Shown here: positions 9,151 through 18,245 of the stretch, one piece after another
Layout: the number at the start of each line of letters is the position of its first letter
Position numbering within the stretch: position 1 is the first letter of the stretch
Origin: Candidatus Nitricoxidireducens bremensis
GTDB lineage: Bacteria; Pseudomonadota; Gammaproteobacteria; Burkholderiales; Rhodocyclaceae
DNA length: 64,000 nucleotides
Direction of reading: 5' to 3'
Assembly: GCA_030247725.1 (NCBI GenBank)
Contig: JAOTRT010000003.1
Span: 392,187-456,186 of the forward strand
Program-made: the position numbers and the translations under genes
Notes under the pieces: generated by a model
What the model saw: only the letters and a program-made list of their open reading frames with translations
Told to the model about the DNA's origin: nothing
Database searches by the model: none

Positions 9151-10269
9151 TCAGGCGACGCAGAGGATGCTGGGATCGCCCTCGCCGGCCTTGGCCATGC
9201 GTTCGAGCTGGTCCAGCACTTCCATGCTGGCCCGCTCCATTTCGCCCACCTCTTCGAGCCCCTTGTCCAGGTCGCCGGCACGGAGCGCCCGCACCGCCGA
9301 CTGGCCGTGGGCGTGGACCCGCTTGTGGGGCGGCTCCACCTCGGCGTAGCCGGGCAGGACCGAGAAGCAGGCCTTGCCGTCGCCCTCGTAGTACCACTTG
9401 CCGAGGCGGCAGCCGGTATGGCTGGCGAAGTCGTCCGGTCCCTTGTCGGAGGTGCCGAGAAAAACCCGGTAAATTTCCATCTTGAAGACCAGATGATCCT
9501 TCTTCGCCGTCTCGACGAAGCTGCGCAGGGCGGTGGCGGCGATGGTCTGGGTCATATCCTTCGACATCTGCACCAGATTGTCGATGCTGCCGAAGGCCTG
9601 CTCGCCGTCGGCGCGCATGACGGCCATCTCATCCGGGTTCACTTCGGCCAGGCTCTTGAGATTGGTGGCCTCCTCCTGGACGCGGGCCACCAGGCCGGAA
9701 ATCTCCGACGTGGATGCTGTCGTGCGCTCGGCAAGCTTGCGCACCTCGTCGGCCACCACGGCGAAGCCGCGGCCGGCCTCGCCGGCCCGCGCCGCCTCGA
9801 TGGCGGCGTTGAGGGCCAGCAGATTGGTCTGGTCGGCGATCTCCTTGATGAGCTGGACGATGCCGTTGATGCGTCCGGTGCGTTCGTGGAGCTGGTCGAT
9901 GGCCTCGGCGCTGCGGTGGGTGCGGTCGGCCAGCTGGGTTACGTGCTCGTGGAGGCGGTGCACCGTCTGGCGGCTGTGGGCGGTTTCGCTGGAGGCCTTG
10001 ATCGACTCCTGGGTCTCCTGCTTCATGGCGTTGGCCAGCGTGGCGAGGCTGGTCTGGACGGCCTTGGCCGATTCGCCGAACTGATGGAGATGGGGCGCCA
10101 GGGCCTTGAAGAAGGCGAGTTGGGCTTCCGTCGCGCCGCGGGCCTGTTCGGCGGCGGCCAAGTCCGATTCGAGGGCGGCGATGCGCGCGGTCTGGTCGGC
10201 CTCCCGCGCCAGGGCGGATGCCAGTTGTTGTTCCAGGTCCTGAATCTTCCTGCGCGACGAGCCGAACAT
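9151..10269 (-). CDS. Soluble methyl-accepting chemotaxis protein with CZB zinc-binding domain
   Basis: A 372-residue cytoplasmic chemoreceptor without membrane spans. An N-terminal coiled coil (residues 5-50) leads to the MCP signalling hairpin with the conserved tip region ([20 protein letters not shown], about residue 150). The C-terminal CZB domain (about 255-372) shows the zinc ligands of the family: an early His (DHLVFK), the [13 protein letters not shown]is/Cys motif and two His in [13 protein letters not shown] domains sense zinc or hypochlorite-type oxidants; which one cannot be told here. It is a single gene between yheS and the thrH operon. Confidence 0.93.
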   Translation of the reverse strand: MFGSSRRKIQDLEQQLASALAREADQTARIAALESDLAAAEQARGATEAQLAFFKALAPHLHQFGESAKAVQTSLATLANAMKQETQESIKASSETAHSRQTVHRLHEHVTQLADRTHRSAEAIDQLHERTGRINGIVQLIKEIADQTNLLALNAAIEAARAGEAGRGFAVVADEVRKLAERTTASTSEISGLVARVQEEATNLKSLAEVNPDEMAVMRADGEQAFGSIDNLVQMSKDMTQTIAATALRSFVETAKKDHLVFKMEIYRVFLGTSDKGPDDFASHTGCRLGKWYYEGDGKACFSVLPGYAEVEPPHKRVHAHGQSAVRALRAGDLDKGLEEVGEMERASMEVLDQLERMAKAGEGDPSILCVA

Positions 10270-10385
10270 CGGATACTCCCGGGATCAATAAGCAAGACCG
10301 ACAAAAAGCGGCCCCGAATATTACCCTTGGCCGATATTCCGGCCATCTATACAAATGGACTAGAAACAGCCGTAGAAGCTTGTCC

Positions 10386-12278
10386 TCAGGGGGTGGGGAG
10401 GCCTTCGAGCTCGTCCTGGACTTCGAGCCAGCGTTCCTCCGCGGAGGCGATGGCGGCCTGCAGTTCGGCCTGGCGCCGGTGCAGGGTTTCCAGCCGTGCC
10501 CGGTCCGGTGCCGCATAGATTTCCGGGTCGGCAAGCTGCTCGTCAAGGCCGGCCAGCTCGGCCTGCCAGCCGGCAAGCTGCTTCTCCAGCTTTTCCGTCT
10601 CCTTCACCAGGGGGCGTCGCCGTGCCAGCAGCGCCTGCCGTTCGCCGGCCGCCAGAACGCGGGCATCGCGGCGCGCGGCCTTGCTCTCATCCGGTGTCTT
10701 CTGGGCGGCGCGGGCCTCGGCCAGCCAGGCGGCGTAGTCGTCCAGGTCGCCGTCGAAGGGTCGAACGGCGCCGTCGGCCACCAGCCAGAGTTCGTCGCAG
10801 GTGGTGCGCAGCAGGTGGCGGTCGTGGGACACCAGTACCACGCCGGCATCGGTTTCCTGCAGGGCCAGGGTCAGGGCCTCGCGCATCTCCAGGTCCAGGT
10901 GGTTGGTGGGTTCGTCCAGCAGCAGCAGGTTGGGCCGCCGCCGGATCAGCAGGGCCAGCACCAACCGCGCCTTCTCTCCACCGGAGAAGCGTCCGCAGGG
11001 GGCCGTCACCATGTCGCCGCGGAAATCGAAGCCGCCCAGGTAGTCGCGCAGCTCCTGCTCCCGGGTCTGGGGTTCCTGGCGCACCAGGTGCTGCAGGGGC
11101 GATTCCTCGGGCCGCAGCAGTTCCACCTGATGCTGGGCGAAGTAGCCGATGGCCAGGTGGCGGCCCTCCCGGCGTACGCCGGCCAACGGTGGCAGATCGC
11201 CCACCAGCAGCTTCACCAGGGTGGACTTGCCGGCGCCGTTGCGGCCCAGCAGGCCCAGGCGGGCGCCGGGTCGCAGGGTCAGGGTGATGCGTTCGAGGAG
11301 CGGCGCATCGCCGTAGCCGACGGCGGCGTTCTCGATAGCCAGCAGCGGGTCCGAGAAACCTTCCGGCTCGCGGAAACGGAAGCTGAAGGGCGTATCCACA
11401 TGGGCCGCCGCGATCTCCTCCATGCGCGCCAGGGCCTTGATGCGGCTCTGGGCCTGGCGCGCCTTGGTGGCCTTGGCGCGAAAGCGCTCGACGAACTTCT
11501 CCAGGTGGGCGACTTCCCGCAACTGCTTCTCGTGCATGGCCTGCTGGGCGGCGAGCCGCTCGGCGCGGGTGCGTTCGAAGGCCGAGTAGTTGCCGCTATA
11601 AAGGGTCATGCGGCAGCTCTCGATGTGGAGCGTCTGGCCGACCACGGCATCGAGAAAGTCCCGGTCGTGGGAGATCATCAGCAGGGTGCCGGCATAGCTC
11701 TTGAGCCAGCCTTCGAGCCAGAGCACGGCGTCCAGGTCCAGGTGGTTGGTGGGCTCGTCCAGCAGCAGCAGGTCCGAGCGGCACATCAGCGCCCGCGCCA
11801 GGTTCAGGCGTACGCGCCAGCCGCCGGAGAACTCGGCCACCGGCCTGGCGAAGTCGGCGTCGGCGAAGCCCAGGCCGTGGAGCAGCTCGGCCGCGCGGGC
11901 GCGGGCCGCGTAGCCGCCGATCTCCTCCAGGCGGCCGTGCAATTCGGCGATGCGCATGCCCTCGTGGGCCGCCTCGGCGGCGGCCAGTTCGCGCTCGATG
12001 CGACGCAGCTCGGCGTCGCCGTCGAGGGTGAATTCTAGTGCCGCGTCGGGCAGGGCCGGCGTGTCCTGGGCCACGTGGGCCACGGTCCAGCGGGCCGGCC
12101 ATTCCAGGTCGCCGCGCTCGGCGTGGAGTTCGCCCCGCAGCAGGGCGAGGAAGGAGGACTTGCCGCAGCCGTTGGCGCCCACCAGGCCGACCTTCCAGCC
12201 CGGATGGAGCTGGAAGGAGGCGTCTTCGACGAGGGGACTGCCGCCGCGGGCGAAACAGAGGTTGCGGGAGAGGATCAT
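10386..12278 (-). CDS. yheS: ABC-F ribosome-associated ATPase YheS
   Basis: A 630-residue ABC-F protein with two ATP-binding cassettes and no membrane domain. Walker A motifs are GANGCGKSS (about residue 34) and GRNGAGKST (about 335), with two signature motifs (FSGGWRVRL, FSGGEKARL) and two DEPTNHLDL Walker B motifs. The P-site tRNA interaction motif lies between the cassettes, and a C-terminal coiled coil (about 540-625) follows. Colinearity with E. coli YheS is high, including FRAKATKARQAQSRIK. ABC-F proteins rescue stalled ribosomes or tune elongation. The 116-nt gap to the chemoreceptor start holds that gene's leader. Confidence 0.95.
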   Translation of the reverse strand: MILSRNLCFARGGSPLVEDASFQLHPGWKVGLVGANGCGKSSFLALLRGELHAERGDLEWPARWTVAHVAQDTPALPDAALEFTLDGDAELRRIERELAAAEAAHEGMRIAELHGRLEEIGGYAARARAAELLHGLGFADADFARPVAEFSGGWRVRLNLARALMCRSDLLLLDEPTNHLDLDAVLWLEGWLKSYAGTLLMISHDRDFLDAVVGQTLHIESCRMTLYSGNYSAFERTRAERLAAQQAMHEKQLREVAHLEKFVERFRAKATKARQAQSRIKALARMEEIAAAHVDTPFSFRFREPEGFSDPLLAIENAAVGYGDAPLLERITLTLRPGARLGLLGRNGAGKSTLVKLLVGDLPPLAGVRREGRHLAIGYFAQHQVELLRPEESPLQHLVRQEPQTREQELRDYLGGFDFRGDMVTAPCGRFSGGEKARLVLALLIRRRPNLLLLDEPTNHLDLEMREALTLALQETDAGVVLVSHDRHLLRTTCDELWLVADGAVRPFDGDLDDYAAWLAEARAAQKTPDESKAARRDARVLAAGERQALLARRRPLVKETEKLEKQLAGWQAELAGLDEQLADPEIYAAPDRARLETLHRRQAELQAAIASAEERWLEVQDELEGLPTP

Positions 12279-12323
12279 GAACGGATAGGATGCGTCGCAA
12301 CTTGGATTTTAGAGGATAGGAGC

Positions 12324-12782
12324 ATGCGTTTCCTTGCCGTACTGTCGATTTGCGCCGCCGCCACGGCCTGGGCCCAGGAGGCGCCGCCCTTTGCGGGCGA
12401 GGGGCGCGAGCAGTTGGAGGAGCGGGCCCGCAGCCTGCAGGAGCAGGGCAAGGAAATGCGCAAGGAGGCCGAACTCCGCCTCGAAGAGGAAACCCGGGCC
12501 TGCTGGAAGAAGTTCCTTGTCACCCGCTGCATGGATCAGGCCAAGCAGGTGAAATACGAGCGCTTCGACGAGGCACGCAAGCTGGAACAGGAAGCCCGCA
12601 ACATCGAGCGGGAATTGCGCCGTCGCGAGGCTGCCGCCCGCGCCGCCCGCTGGGCCGAGGAACTGCCGCAGCGCGAGGCCGAGGCCGCCGCCCAGGCCGA
12701 ACGGAACCGCCAGGCCCAGCAGGAAGCCATGGAGCGCGTGGAAAGAAAGCGCGAGGAAGCCGCAAGACGCGACGCCCGCTGA
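12324..12782 (+). CDS. Secreted coiled-coil protein of unknown function
   Basis: A 152-residue protein with a short signal peptide (residues 1-17, cleavage after AWA) and then almost continuous charged helix rich in Glu, Arg, Ala and Gln (about 25-150), predicted coiled coil in the periplasm. Two cysteines (CWKKFLVTRC, residues 60 and 69) sit in the middle and could form a disulfide. Start ATG 12324 has GGATAGGAG upstream. The stop overlaps the methyltransferase start by one base (TGATG), so the two are co-translated. No function can be assigned. Confidence 0.8.
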   Translation: MRFLAVLSICAAATAWAQEAPPFAGEGREQLEERARSLQEQGKEMRKEAELRLEEETRACWKKFLVTRCMDQAKQVKYERFDEARKLEQEARNIERELRRREAAARAARWAEELPQREAEAAAQAERNRQAQQEAMERVERKREEAARRDAR

Positions 12783-13963
12783 TGCCGACGACGCCCATGG
12801 CCGCCGTGCGCGACGTTGCCATCCACGGACAGGTCTTCACGCCCGCTGCCGTGGTGGATCGCATGGTCGGCATGATCCGCAACCAGGGCCGCATCCTGGA
12901 GCCGTCCTGCGGCGACGGCGCCTTCGTCGCCCGCATTCCGCCCCACTATCCCGACGTGGTCGCCATCGAGCTCGACCCCGCCCACTGTCCGGACGGGGCC
13001 CTCAACATGGATTTCTTCACCTATCCGGAAAGCGAGCAGTTCGACACCATCATCGGCAACCCGCCCTACGTGAAGGCGCGCGACGTGCTGCCGGCAACGC
13101 GGCGCCACTTCTCCACCCAGTTGCTGGACGGCCACGCCAACCTCTACCTGCATTTCATCGAGAAGTGCGTGCGCCACCTGAAGCCCGGCGGCGAGCTGAT
13201 CTTCATCACGCCGCGGGACTTCCTCAAGGCCACGGGCGCGGCGCGCCTCAACACCTGGCTGTTCGACCAGGGCACCATCACCGACTTCGACGACCTGGGC
13301 GACGCCCGCATCTTCGCGGGCGTGGTGCCCAACTGCGCCATCTGGCGCTTCGAGAAGGGCAACCGCAGCCGCCGTCTGCGGGACGGCCGCCGCATGGTGC
13401 TGGCCGGCGGCCAGATCCTGCTGACGCGCGGCATCTACAGCGTGCCCCTGAAGAGCGTCTTCGCCGTGAAGGTGGGCGCCGTCTCGGGGGCCGACGAGAT
13501 TTTCGCCAATGCGGAGCTCGGCAACGTCGACTTCGTCTGCTCGAAGACGGCCCGGACCGGCGAACTGCGGCGCATGATCTTCGATGCGCCCCTGCCCTGG
13601 CTGGAGCAGTTCAAGGAGCGCCTGCTGGCGCGCCGCGTGGCGAAGTTCGACGAGAACAACTGGTGGAAATGGGGGCGCCGCCACCATGTCTCCGATGCGC
13701 CGCGCATCTATGTGAACGGCAAGACACGCAATCCCCAACCCTTCTTCGTGCATGAGTGCCGCAACTACGACGGCGCCGTGCTGGCCCTGTTTCCCCATCG
13801 CCGGGACGCCGACGTGCAGCGGCTCGCCGCCATGCTCAACGAGGTGGATTGGCACGAACTCGGTTTCGTCTGCGACGGCCGCTTCCTGTTCGCCCAGCGC
13901 AGCCTGGAGAATGCGCTGCTGCCCGAGGATTTCGCTGCCTACGAGGTGGGTGGCCTGATCTGA
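12782..13963 (+). CDS. N6-adenine-specific DNA methyltransferase (orphan)
   Basis: A 393-residue class I SAM-dependent methyltransferase. Motif I is EPSCGDGAF (about residue 40), followed by the acidic loop ELDP and catalytic motif IV GNPPYVKARD (about 95), the NPPY signature of amino-methylating adenine DNA methyltransferases of the TaqI/Eco57I type. The C-terminal half (about 200-393, with NWWKWGRRHH) should be the target-recognition region. No restriction endonuclease is next to it; it sits between a secreted coiled-coil gene and gshA. An alternative start is ATG 12797. A role in epigenetic regulation rather than restriction is inference. Confidence 0.85.
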   Translation: MPTTPMAAVRDVAIHGQVFTPAAVVDRMVGMIRNQGRILEPSCGDGAFVARIPPHYPDVVAIELDPAHCPDGALNMDFFTYPESEQFDTIIGNPPYVKARDVLPATRRHFSTQLLDGHANLYLHFIEKCVRHLKPGGELIFITPRDFLKATGAARLNTWLFDQGTITDFDDLGDARIFAGVVPNCAIWRFEKGNRSRRLRDGRRMVLAGGQILLTRGIYSVPLKSVFAVKVGAVSGADEIFANAELGNVDFVCSKTARTGELRRMIFDAPLPWLEQFKERLLARRVAKFDENNWWKWGRRHHVSDAPRIYVNGKTRNPQPFFVHECRNYDGAVLALFPHRRDADVQRLAAMLNEVDWHELGFVCDGRFLFAQRSLENALLPEDFAAYEVGGLI

Positions 13964-14007
13964 TTCCGTCATCGCGGAAGGCGCCGGTGGTGGGATAATC
14001 CCGCCTT

Positions 14008-15297
14008 ATGGTTCCTCATCTGACGACCGCCCTTACCGGCCCCCTGCTCGAACTCGAAAAGCGCTTCCTCGACGGCATGACGGTGATCGAGCACTGGCTG
14101 CGCAGCCAGTGGAACGAGCACACGCCGCCCTTCTACGCTTCGGTGGACCTGCGCAACGCCGGCTTCAAGCTGGCGCCTGTGGACACCAACCTGTTCCCCG
14201 GCGGCTTCAACAACCTGAATCCGGCCTTCCTGCCCCTGTGCATCCAGGCCGCCATGTCGGCTATCGAGAAGATCTGCCCCGAAGCGAGAAACCTGCTGCT
14301 GGTGCCCGAGAACCACACGCGCAACCAGTTCTACCTGATGAACGTGGCACGGCTGGCGACCATCCTGCGCCACACCGGCCTCAACGTGCGTATCGGCTCC
14401 CTGCTGCCGGACATCGCGGCACCCACCACCCTCGACCTGCCCGACGGCCAGAAGCTGGTGCTGGAACCCCTCAAGCGCCTCGGTCCGGAAGGCCGCCGCC
14501 TCGGCCTCGACGGCTTCGACCCCTGCGCCGTGCTGCTCAACAACGACCTGTCGGCCGGCGTGCATCCGCTGCTGGAAAACCTCCACGAGCAGTTCGTCAT
14601 CCCGCCGCTCCACGCCGGCTGGCATGCGCGCCGCAAGTCGCGCCACTTCACCGCCTACCAGGAGGTGGCCAACGCCTTCGCCGCCGCCATGGGCATCGAT
14701 CCCTGGCTCATCAATCCCGAGTTCGAGGTCTGCGGCAAGATCGATTTCCACGAACGTACCGGCGAGGAATGCCTGGCCGCCAACATCGATACGCTGCTCT
14801 ACCGCATCCGCGCCAAGTACCAGGAATACGGCATCGACGAGAAGCCCTTCGTCATCGTCAAGGCCGACGCCGGCACCTATGGCATGGGCATCATGACGGT
14901 GTACGACGCCGCCGAGGTGAAGAGCCTCAACCGCAAGCAGCGCAACAAGATGGCGGTGGTGAAGGAGGGCCTGCAGGTCACCGAGGTCATCATCCAGGAA
15001 GGCGTGCCGACCTTCGAGACGGTGGACGAGGGCACCGCCGAGCCGGTGGTCTATATGATCGACCGCTATGTGGTGGGCGGCTTCTACCGCGTGAACACGG
15101 CGCGCGGACGCGACGAGAACCTCAACGCGCCGGGCATGCAGTTCAAGCCCCTGTCCTTCGAGACCGGCTGCACCCTGCCCGACTGCTGCCTTGCCCCCGA
15201 CGCGGCGCCCAACCGCTTCTACGCCTACGGCGTCGTCGCCCGCCTGGCGCTGCTGGCCGCCGCCCACGAGCTGGAACGTTCCGCGCCGGAGGCGTAG
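14008..15297 (+). CDS. gshA: Glutamate-cysteine ligase, Acidithiobacillus/betaproteobacterial type
   Basis: A 429-residue enzyme that joins glutamate and cysteine in the first step of glutathione synthesis. It belongs not to the E. coli GshA family but to the rare family first shown in Acidithiobacillus (recognisable by SVDLRNAGFKLAPVDTNLFPGGFNNL and the ATP-grasp-like VKADAGTYGMGIMTV). Assignment is reinforced by gshB starting two bases downstream. Length is normal for this family. Confidence 0.92.
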   Translation: MVPHLTTALTGPLLELEKRFLDGMTVIEHWLRSQWNEHTPPFYASVDLRNAGFKLAPVDTNLFPGGFNNLNPAFLPLCIQAAMSAIEKICPEARNLLLVPENHTRNQFYLMNVARLATILRHTGLNVRIGSLLPDIAAPTTLDLPDGQKLVLEPLKRLGPEGRRLGLDGFDPCAVLLNNDLSAGVHPLLENLHEQFVIPPLHAGWHARRKSRHFTAYQEVANAFAAAMGIDPWLINPEFEVCGKIDFHERTGEECLAANIDTLLYRIRAKYQEYGIDEKPFVIVKADAGTYGMGIMTVYDAAEVKSLNRKQRNKMAVVKEGLQVTEVIIQEGVPTFETVDEGTAEPVVYMIDRYVVGGFYRVNTARGRDENLNAPGMQFKPLSFETGCTLPDCCLAPDAAPNRFYAYGVVARLALLAAAHELERSAPEA

Positions 15298-15298
15298 G

Positions 15299-16237
15299 GT
15301 GCGTTTCGCCTTCATCGTCGACCCCCTGGCCTCGCTGAAGGCCTACAAGGACAGCAGCGTCGCCATGATGCGCGCCGCCGCCAAGCGGGGCCACGAGTGC
15401 TGGACCATCCAGCGGGAAACCCTGGCCTGGCGCGGCGGCGAAGTCGCCGCCGAGGCGGTGCGCGTGGAGCCCCGGGACGGCGACGACTGGTTCGTCGCCC
15501 CCGAGCGACGCCTGTGCGCGCTGCAGGACTTCGATGCCGTGCTGATGCGCCAGGACCCGCCCTTCGACTTCGAGTACATCGCCGCCACCTGGCTGCTGGA
15601 GCGGGCCGAGGCGGCCGGCGCCCGGGTCTTCAACCGGCCGCGGGCGATCCGCGACCATTCGGAGAAGGTGGCCATCGTCGAGTTCCCCGAGTTCATTCCG
15701 CCGACCCTGGTGGCCCGCGACGAGGCGGCCATCCATGGCTTCCTCGACGAGCAGCAGGACTGCGTGCTCAAGCCCCTCGACGGCATGGGCGGCAGTTCGG
15801 TGTTCCGCGTCGGCGCCGCCGACCCCAACCGCAACGTCATCGTCGAAACCCTGACGGCCCACGGCGCGCGCACCGTCATGGTCCAGCGCTACCTGCCGGA
15901 GATCGTCCAGGGCGACAAGCGCATCCTGCTCATCGACGGCGAGCCGGTGCCCTACGCCCTGGCGCGCATTCCCAAGCCCGGCGAGTTCCGCGGCAACCTG
16001 GCCACCGGCGGTACCGGGCGCGCCCAGCCCCTGTCGCCGCGGGACCGGGAGATTGCGGAAGGGCTCGGCCCCCGCCTGCGGGAGCGGGGCCTGCTGCTGG
16101 TGGGCATCGATGTCATCGGCGACTGTCTCACGGAGATCAACGTCACCAGCCCCACCTGTTTCGTCGAGATCGCCCGGCAGACGGGTTACGACGTGGCCGG
16201 GCGTTTCGTCGACGCCCTGGAGGCGGCGGCGCGATGA
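15299..16237 (+). CDS. gshB: Glutathione synthetase
   Basis: A 312-residue ATP-grasp enzyme that adds glycine to gamma-glutamylcysteine. It has the prokaryotic GSH-synthetase N-terminal domain (IVDPLASLKAYKDSSVAMM) and ATP-grasp domain (LKPLDGMGGSSVFR, VGIDVIGDCLTEINVTSPT). The start is GTG 15299, one base after the gshA stop, with GGAGG at 15288-15292. It ends in a four-base ATGA overlap with apbE, so gshA-gshB-apbE are translationally coupled. Confidence 0.96.
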   Translation: MRFAFIVDPLASLKAYKDSSVAMMRAAAKRGHECWTIQRETLAWRGGEVAAEAVRVEPRDGDDWFVAPERRLCALQDFDAVLMRQDPPFDFEYIAATWLLERAEAAGARVFNRPRAIRDHSEKVAIVEFPEFIPPTLVARDEAAIHGFLDEQQDCVLKPLDGMGGSSVFRVGAADPNRNVIVETLTAHGARTVMVQRYLPEIVQGDKRILLIDGEPVPYALARIPKPGEFRGNLATGGTGRAQPLSPRDREIAEGLGPRLRERGLLLVGIDVIGDCLTEINVTSPTCFVEIARQTGYDVAGRFVDALEAAAR

Positions 16238-17376
16238 ACCTGCGGCACCTGCATGTCGTGCGCCTCTGGCTGGCCGTCCTCGCGGCCTGCCTGCTGGCGG
16301 CCTGCCAGCGGGGCCCCCAGCTCCATACCCAGGAATCCTATGTCTTCGGCACCCGCGTCGAAGTCCTGGTGTGGGACGCCGAGGAGGCCCGGGCACGCAC
16401 CGCCGTCGCTGCGGTGCTGCGGGAGTTCGACCGCCTGCACCGGACCTACCATGCCTGGCAGCCCTCGGAGCTCTCGGCGCTCAACGAGGCGATTGCCGCG
16501 GGCCGGGCGGTCGAAGTTTCGGAGGAATTGGCCGGCTTTGCCGCCGAAGCGAAGGTCTTGTCCGCCCGCGGCGACCACTTGTTCGATCCCGGCATCGGCC
16601 GTCTGGTGGCCCTCTGGGGCTTCCACGACGACAGCTTCAAGCCCGAACTGCCCGATCCGGACAAGTTCGCGGCGCTGGTCAGGGCCAGGCCCTCCATCGC
16701 CGACCTGGTCATCGCGGCCGGGCAGTGCCCGCCGCCGGGCCGTCCCCAGGCGGGCACAGCCACAGGCCCGGAGCCGCGTAGCGGCGAACCGTCGTCGCCT
16801 CCGCCCCCGGGGCGGGGGTCGGGGGGTGGGGGGTGTATCTCCAGCCGCAACCGGGCGGTGGCCCTCGACTTCGGCGGCTACCTCAAGGGCGTGGCCCTGG
16901 ACCGGGCGGCGGCCATCCTCAGGAGCCAGGGTATCGCCAACGCCCTCGTCAACATCGGCGGCAACGTCATGGCCCTGGGCACCAAGGGCGAGCGGCCCTG
17001 GCGCGTCGGCATCCAGGACCCGCGGGCGCCGACGCCGCTCGCCACCCTCGACCTGCGCGACGGCGAGGCCGTCGGCACCTCCGGCGACTACCAGCGCTTC
17101 TTCGAACTGGACGGGCATCGCTACAGCCATCTCGTCGATCCGCGCACCGGCCACCCCGCCGAGGGCACCCGGGCGGTGACGGTGCTGATAGCGCCGCGGC
17201 CCCAGGCCGGCATGTGGTCCGACGTGGCCAGCAAGCCGATCTTCATTGCCGGCGCCGGCTGGCGCGAAATGGCCCGGCGCCTGGACATCGCCGCCGTGCT
17301 GCGGGTGGACGCCGCCGGCCGGGTGGAGATGACGGAGGCCATGCAGGCGCGGCTGAAGATGGGACCCGGCTCGTGA
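16234..17376 (+). CDS. apbE: FAD:protein FMN transferase ApbE, lipoprotein, with in-frame insertion
   Basis: A 380-residue flavin transferase that attaches FMN to Thr residues of membrane flavoproteins such as Rnf/Nqr subunits. A lipoprotein signal with lipobox LLAAC (Cys about residue 25) places it in the periplasm on a membrane. Family motifs are intact: ALDFGGYLKGVALDRA, NIGGNVMALG, TSGDYQRFF and YSHLVDPRTGHP (Mg/FAD site). Between about residues 164 and 203 there is a Pro/Gly-rich, low-complexity insertion encoded by a hairpin-rich segment that other ApbE proteins lack. The core appears otherwise complete, so it may still be active. Confidence 0.92.
   Translation: MNLRHLHVVRLWLAVLAACLLAACQRGPQLHTQESYVFGTRVEVLVWDAEEARARTAVAAVLREFDRLHRTYHAWQPSELSALNEAIAAGRAVEVSEELAGFAAEAKVLSARGDHLFDPGIGRLVALWGFHDDSFKPELPDPDKFAALVRARPSIADLVIAAGQCPPPGRPQAGTATGPEPRSGEPSSPPPPGRGSGGGGCISSRNRAVALDFGGYLKGVALDRAAAILRSQGIANALVNIGGNVMALGTKGERPWRVGIQDPRAPTPLATLDLRDGEAVGTSGDYQRFFELDGHRYSHLVDPRTGHPAEGTRAVTVLIAPRPQAGMWSDVASKPIFIAGAGWREMARRLDIAAVLRVDAAGRVEMTEAMQARLKMGPGS
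16723..16842 (+). repeat. Hairpin-rich (REP/BIME-like) insertion inside apbE
   Basis: About 115 bases of base composition unlike the flanks. Three inverted repeats follow one another: GTGCCCGCC (16725-16733) with GGCGGGCAC (16749-16757); GCCGC (16773-16777) with GCGGC (16781-16785); and CCGCCCC with GGGGCGG around 16801-16815, followed by an almost pure G tract to 16833. The segment keeps the apbE frame open. Such serial palindromes resemble repetitive extragenic palindromes, but I see no second copy in this window. Confidence 0.6.
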
Positions 17377-17558
17377 GCGATCCGCGCATCGACGAGGCGG
17401 TGCGCCGCACCGTCGGCATCGCCGCCCTGCGCCGGCTGCGGCGCATGGTGGATGCGGAGGCGGCCGCCGATGCGGCGTCGGCCCGCTGGGCGCGGCGCCT
17501 GTCCTGGATATTGGCTGTGGCGGCGGTGCTTGCGGTGGCCTGGATCGGCTTCCGGTAG
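17373..17558 (+). CDS. Small single-span membrane protein
   Basis: A 61-residue protein starting at GTG 17373, overlapping the apbE stop (GTGA). It has a basic, helical N-terminal part (residues 1-40) and one C-terminal transmembrane helix (about 43-60, SWILAVAAVLAVAWIGF). Its position directly after apbE suggests a link to the flavin-transfer system or a membrane anchor role, but no family is recognised. The alternative that the frame is not translated is possible, since the ribosome-binding site is weak. Confidence 0.55.
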   Translation: MSDPRIDEAVRRTVGIAALRRLRRMVDAEAAADAASARWARRLSWILAVAAVLAVAWIGFR

Positions 17559-17584
17559 AATCGGCCATCCCCGGAAACCCATCG

Positions 17585-17974
17585 ATGATCGGCCTCTTCC
17601 TCGTCACCCATACCACCTACGGCGAATCGCTGATCCAGTGCGCCTGCCACGTGCTGAACAAGCGCCCGCCGCAGATCGCCCAGCTCGGCGTCGCCATCCA
17701 GGACGATCCCCTCGACATCCTGCCCCTGGCCCAGCAGATGCTGAAGCTCGTGGACACGGGCGACGGCGTGTTGGTGATGACCGACGTCTATGGCGCCACG
17801 CCGTCCAACATCGTCCTCAAGCTGCTGGAACCCGGCCGTATCGAAGGCATCGCCGGCGTCAATCTGCCGATGCTGCTGCGGGCGCTCACCTACCGCGAGA
17901 AGGGCATGGAAACCCTGCTGACCCGCGCCGTCACCGGTGGGCGCGACGGCGTGATCAACATGCTCAACCACTGA
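17585..17974 (+). CDS. PTS EIIA component, mannose-family type (regulatory)
   Basis: A 129-residue EIIA-Man-like domain. The phosphorylated histidine is His9 in FLVTHTTYGE, and the DVYGATPSNI loop is typical. It is followed by HPr (one base gap) and EI. No EIIB or EIIC permease is present, matching the incomplete regulatory PTS of betaproteobacteria, in which EIIA controls other proteins rather than transporting sugar. Confidence 0.9.
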   Translation: MIGLFLVTHTTYGESLIQCACHVLNKRPPQIAQLGVAIQDDPLDILPLAQQMLKLVDTGDGVLVMTDVYGATPSNIVLKLLEPGRIEGIAGVNLPMLLRALTYREKGMETLLTRAVTGGRDGVINMLNH

Positions 17975-17975
17975 C

Positions 17976-18245
17976 ATGCCCAAAGTCGAAGCCGAGATCG
18001 TCAACAAGCTGGGCCTCCACGCGCGCGCCTCGGCCAAGCTCACCCAGCTGGCCGGCTCCTTCCCCTGCGAGGTCTGGATGGAGCGCAACAACCGCCGCAT
18101 CAACGCCAAGAGCATCATGGGCGTCATGATGCTGGCCGCCGGCAAGGGCTCCAAGGTCGTCATCGACTGCGAGGGCGAGCGGGCCGACGAAGCCCTGGCG
18201 GCCCTGACGGCCCTCATCGCCGACCGCTTCGGGGAGGCGGAGTGA
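17976..18245 (+). CDS. ptsH: Phosphocarrier protein HPr
   Basis: An 89-residue HPr. The EI-dependent phosphorylation site His15 lies in KLGLHARAS, and the regulatory Ser46 in INAKSIMGVM, a site for HPr kinase in this group of bacteria. It transfers phosphate from EI to the EIIA encoded just upstream. It overlaps the ptsI start by four bases. Confidence 0.96.
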   Translation: MPKVEAEIVNKLGLHARASAKLTQLAGSFPCEVWMERNNRRINAKSIMGVMMLAAGKGSKVVIDCEGERADEALAALTALIADRFGEAE

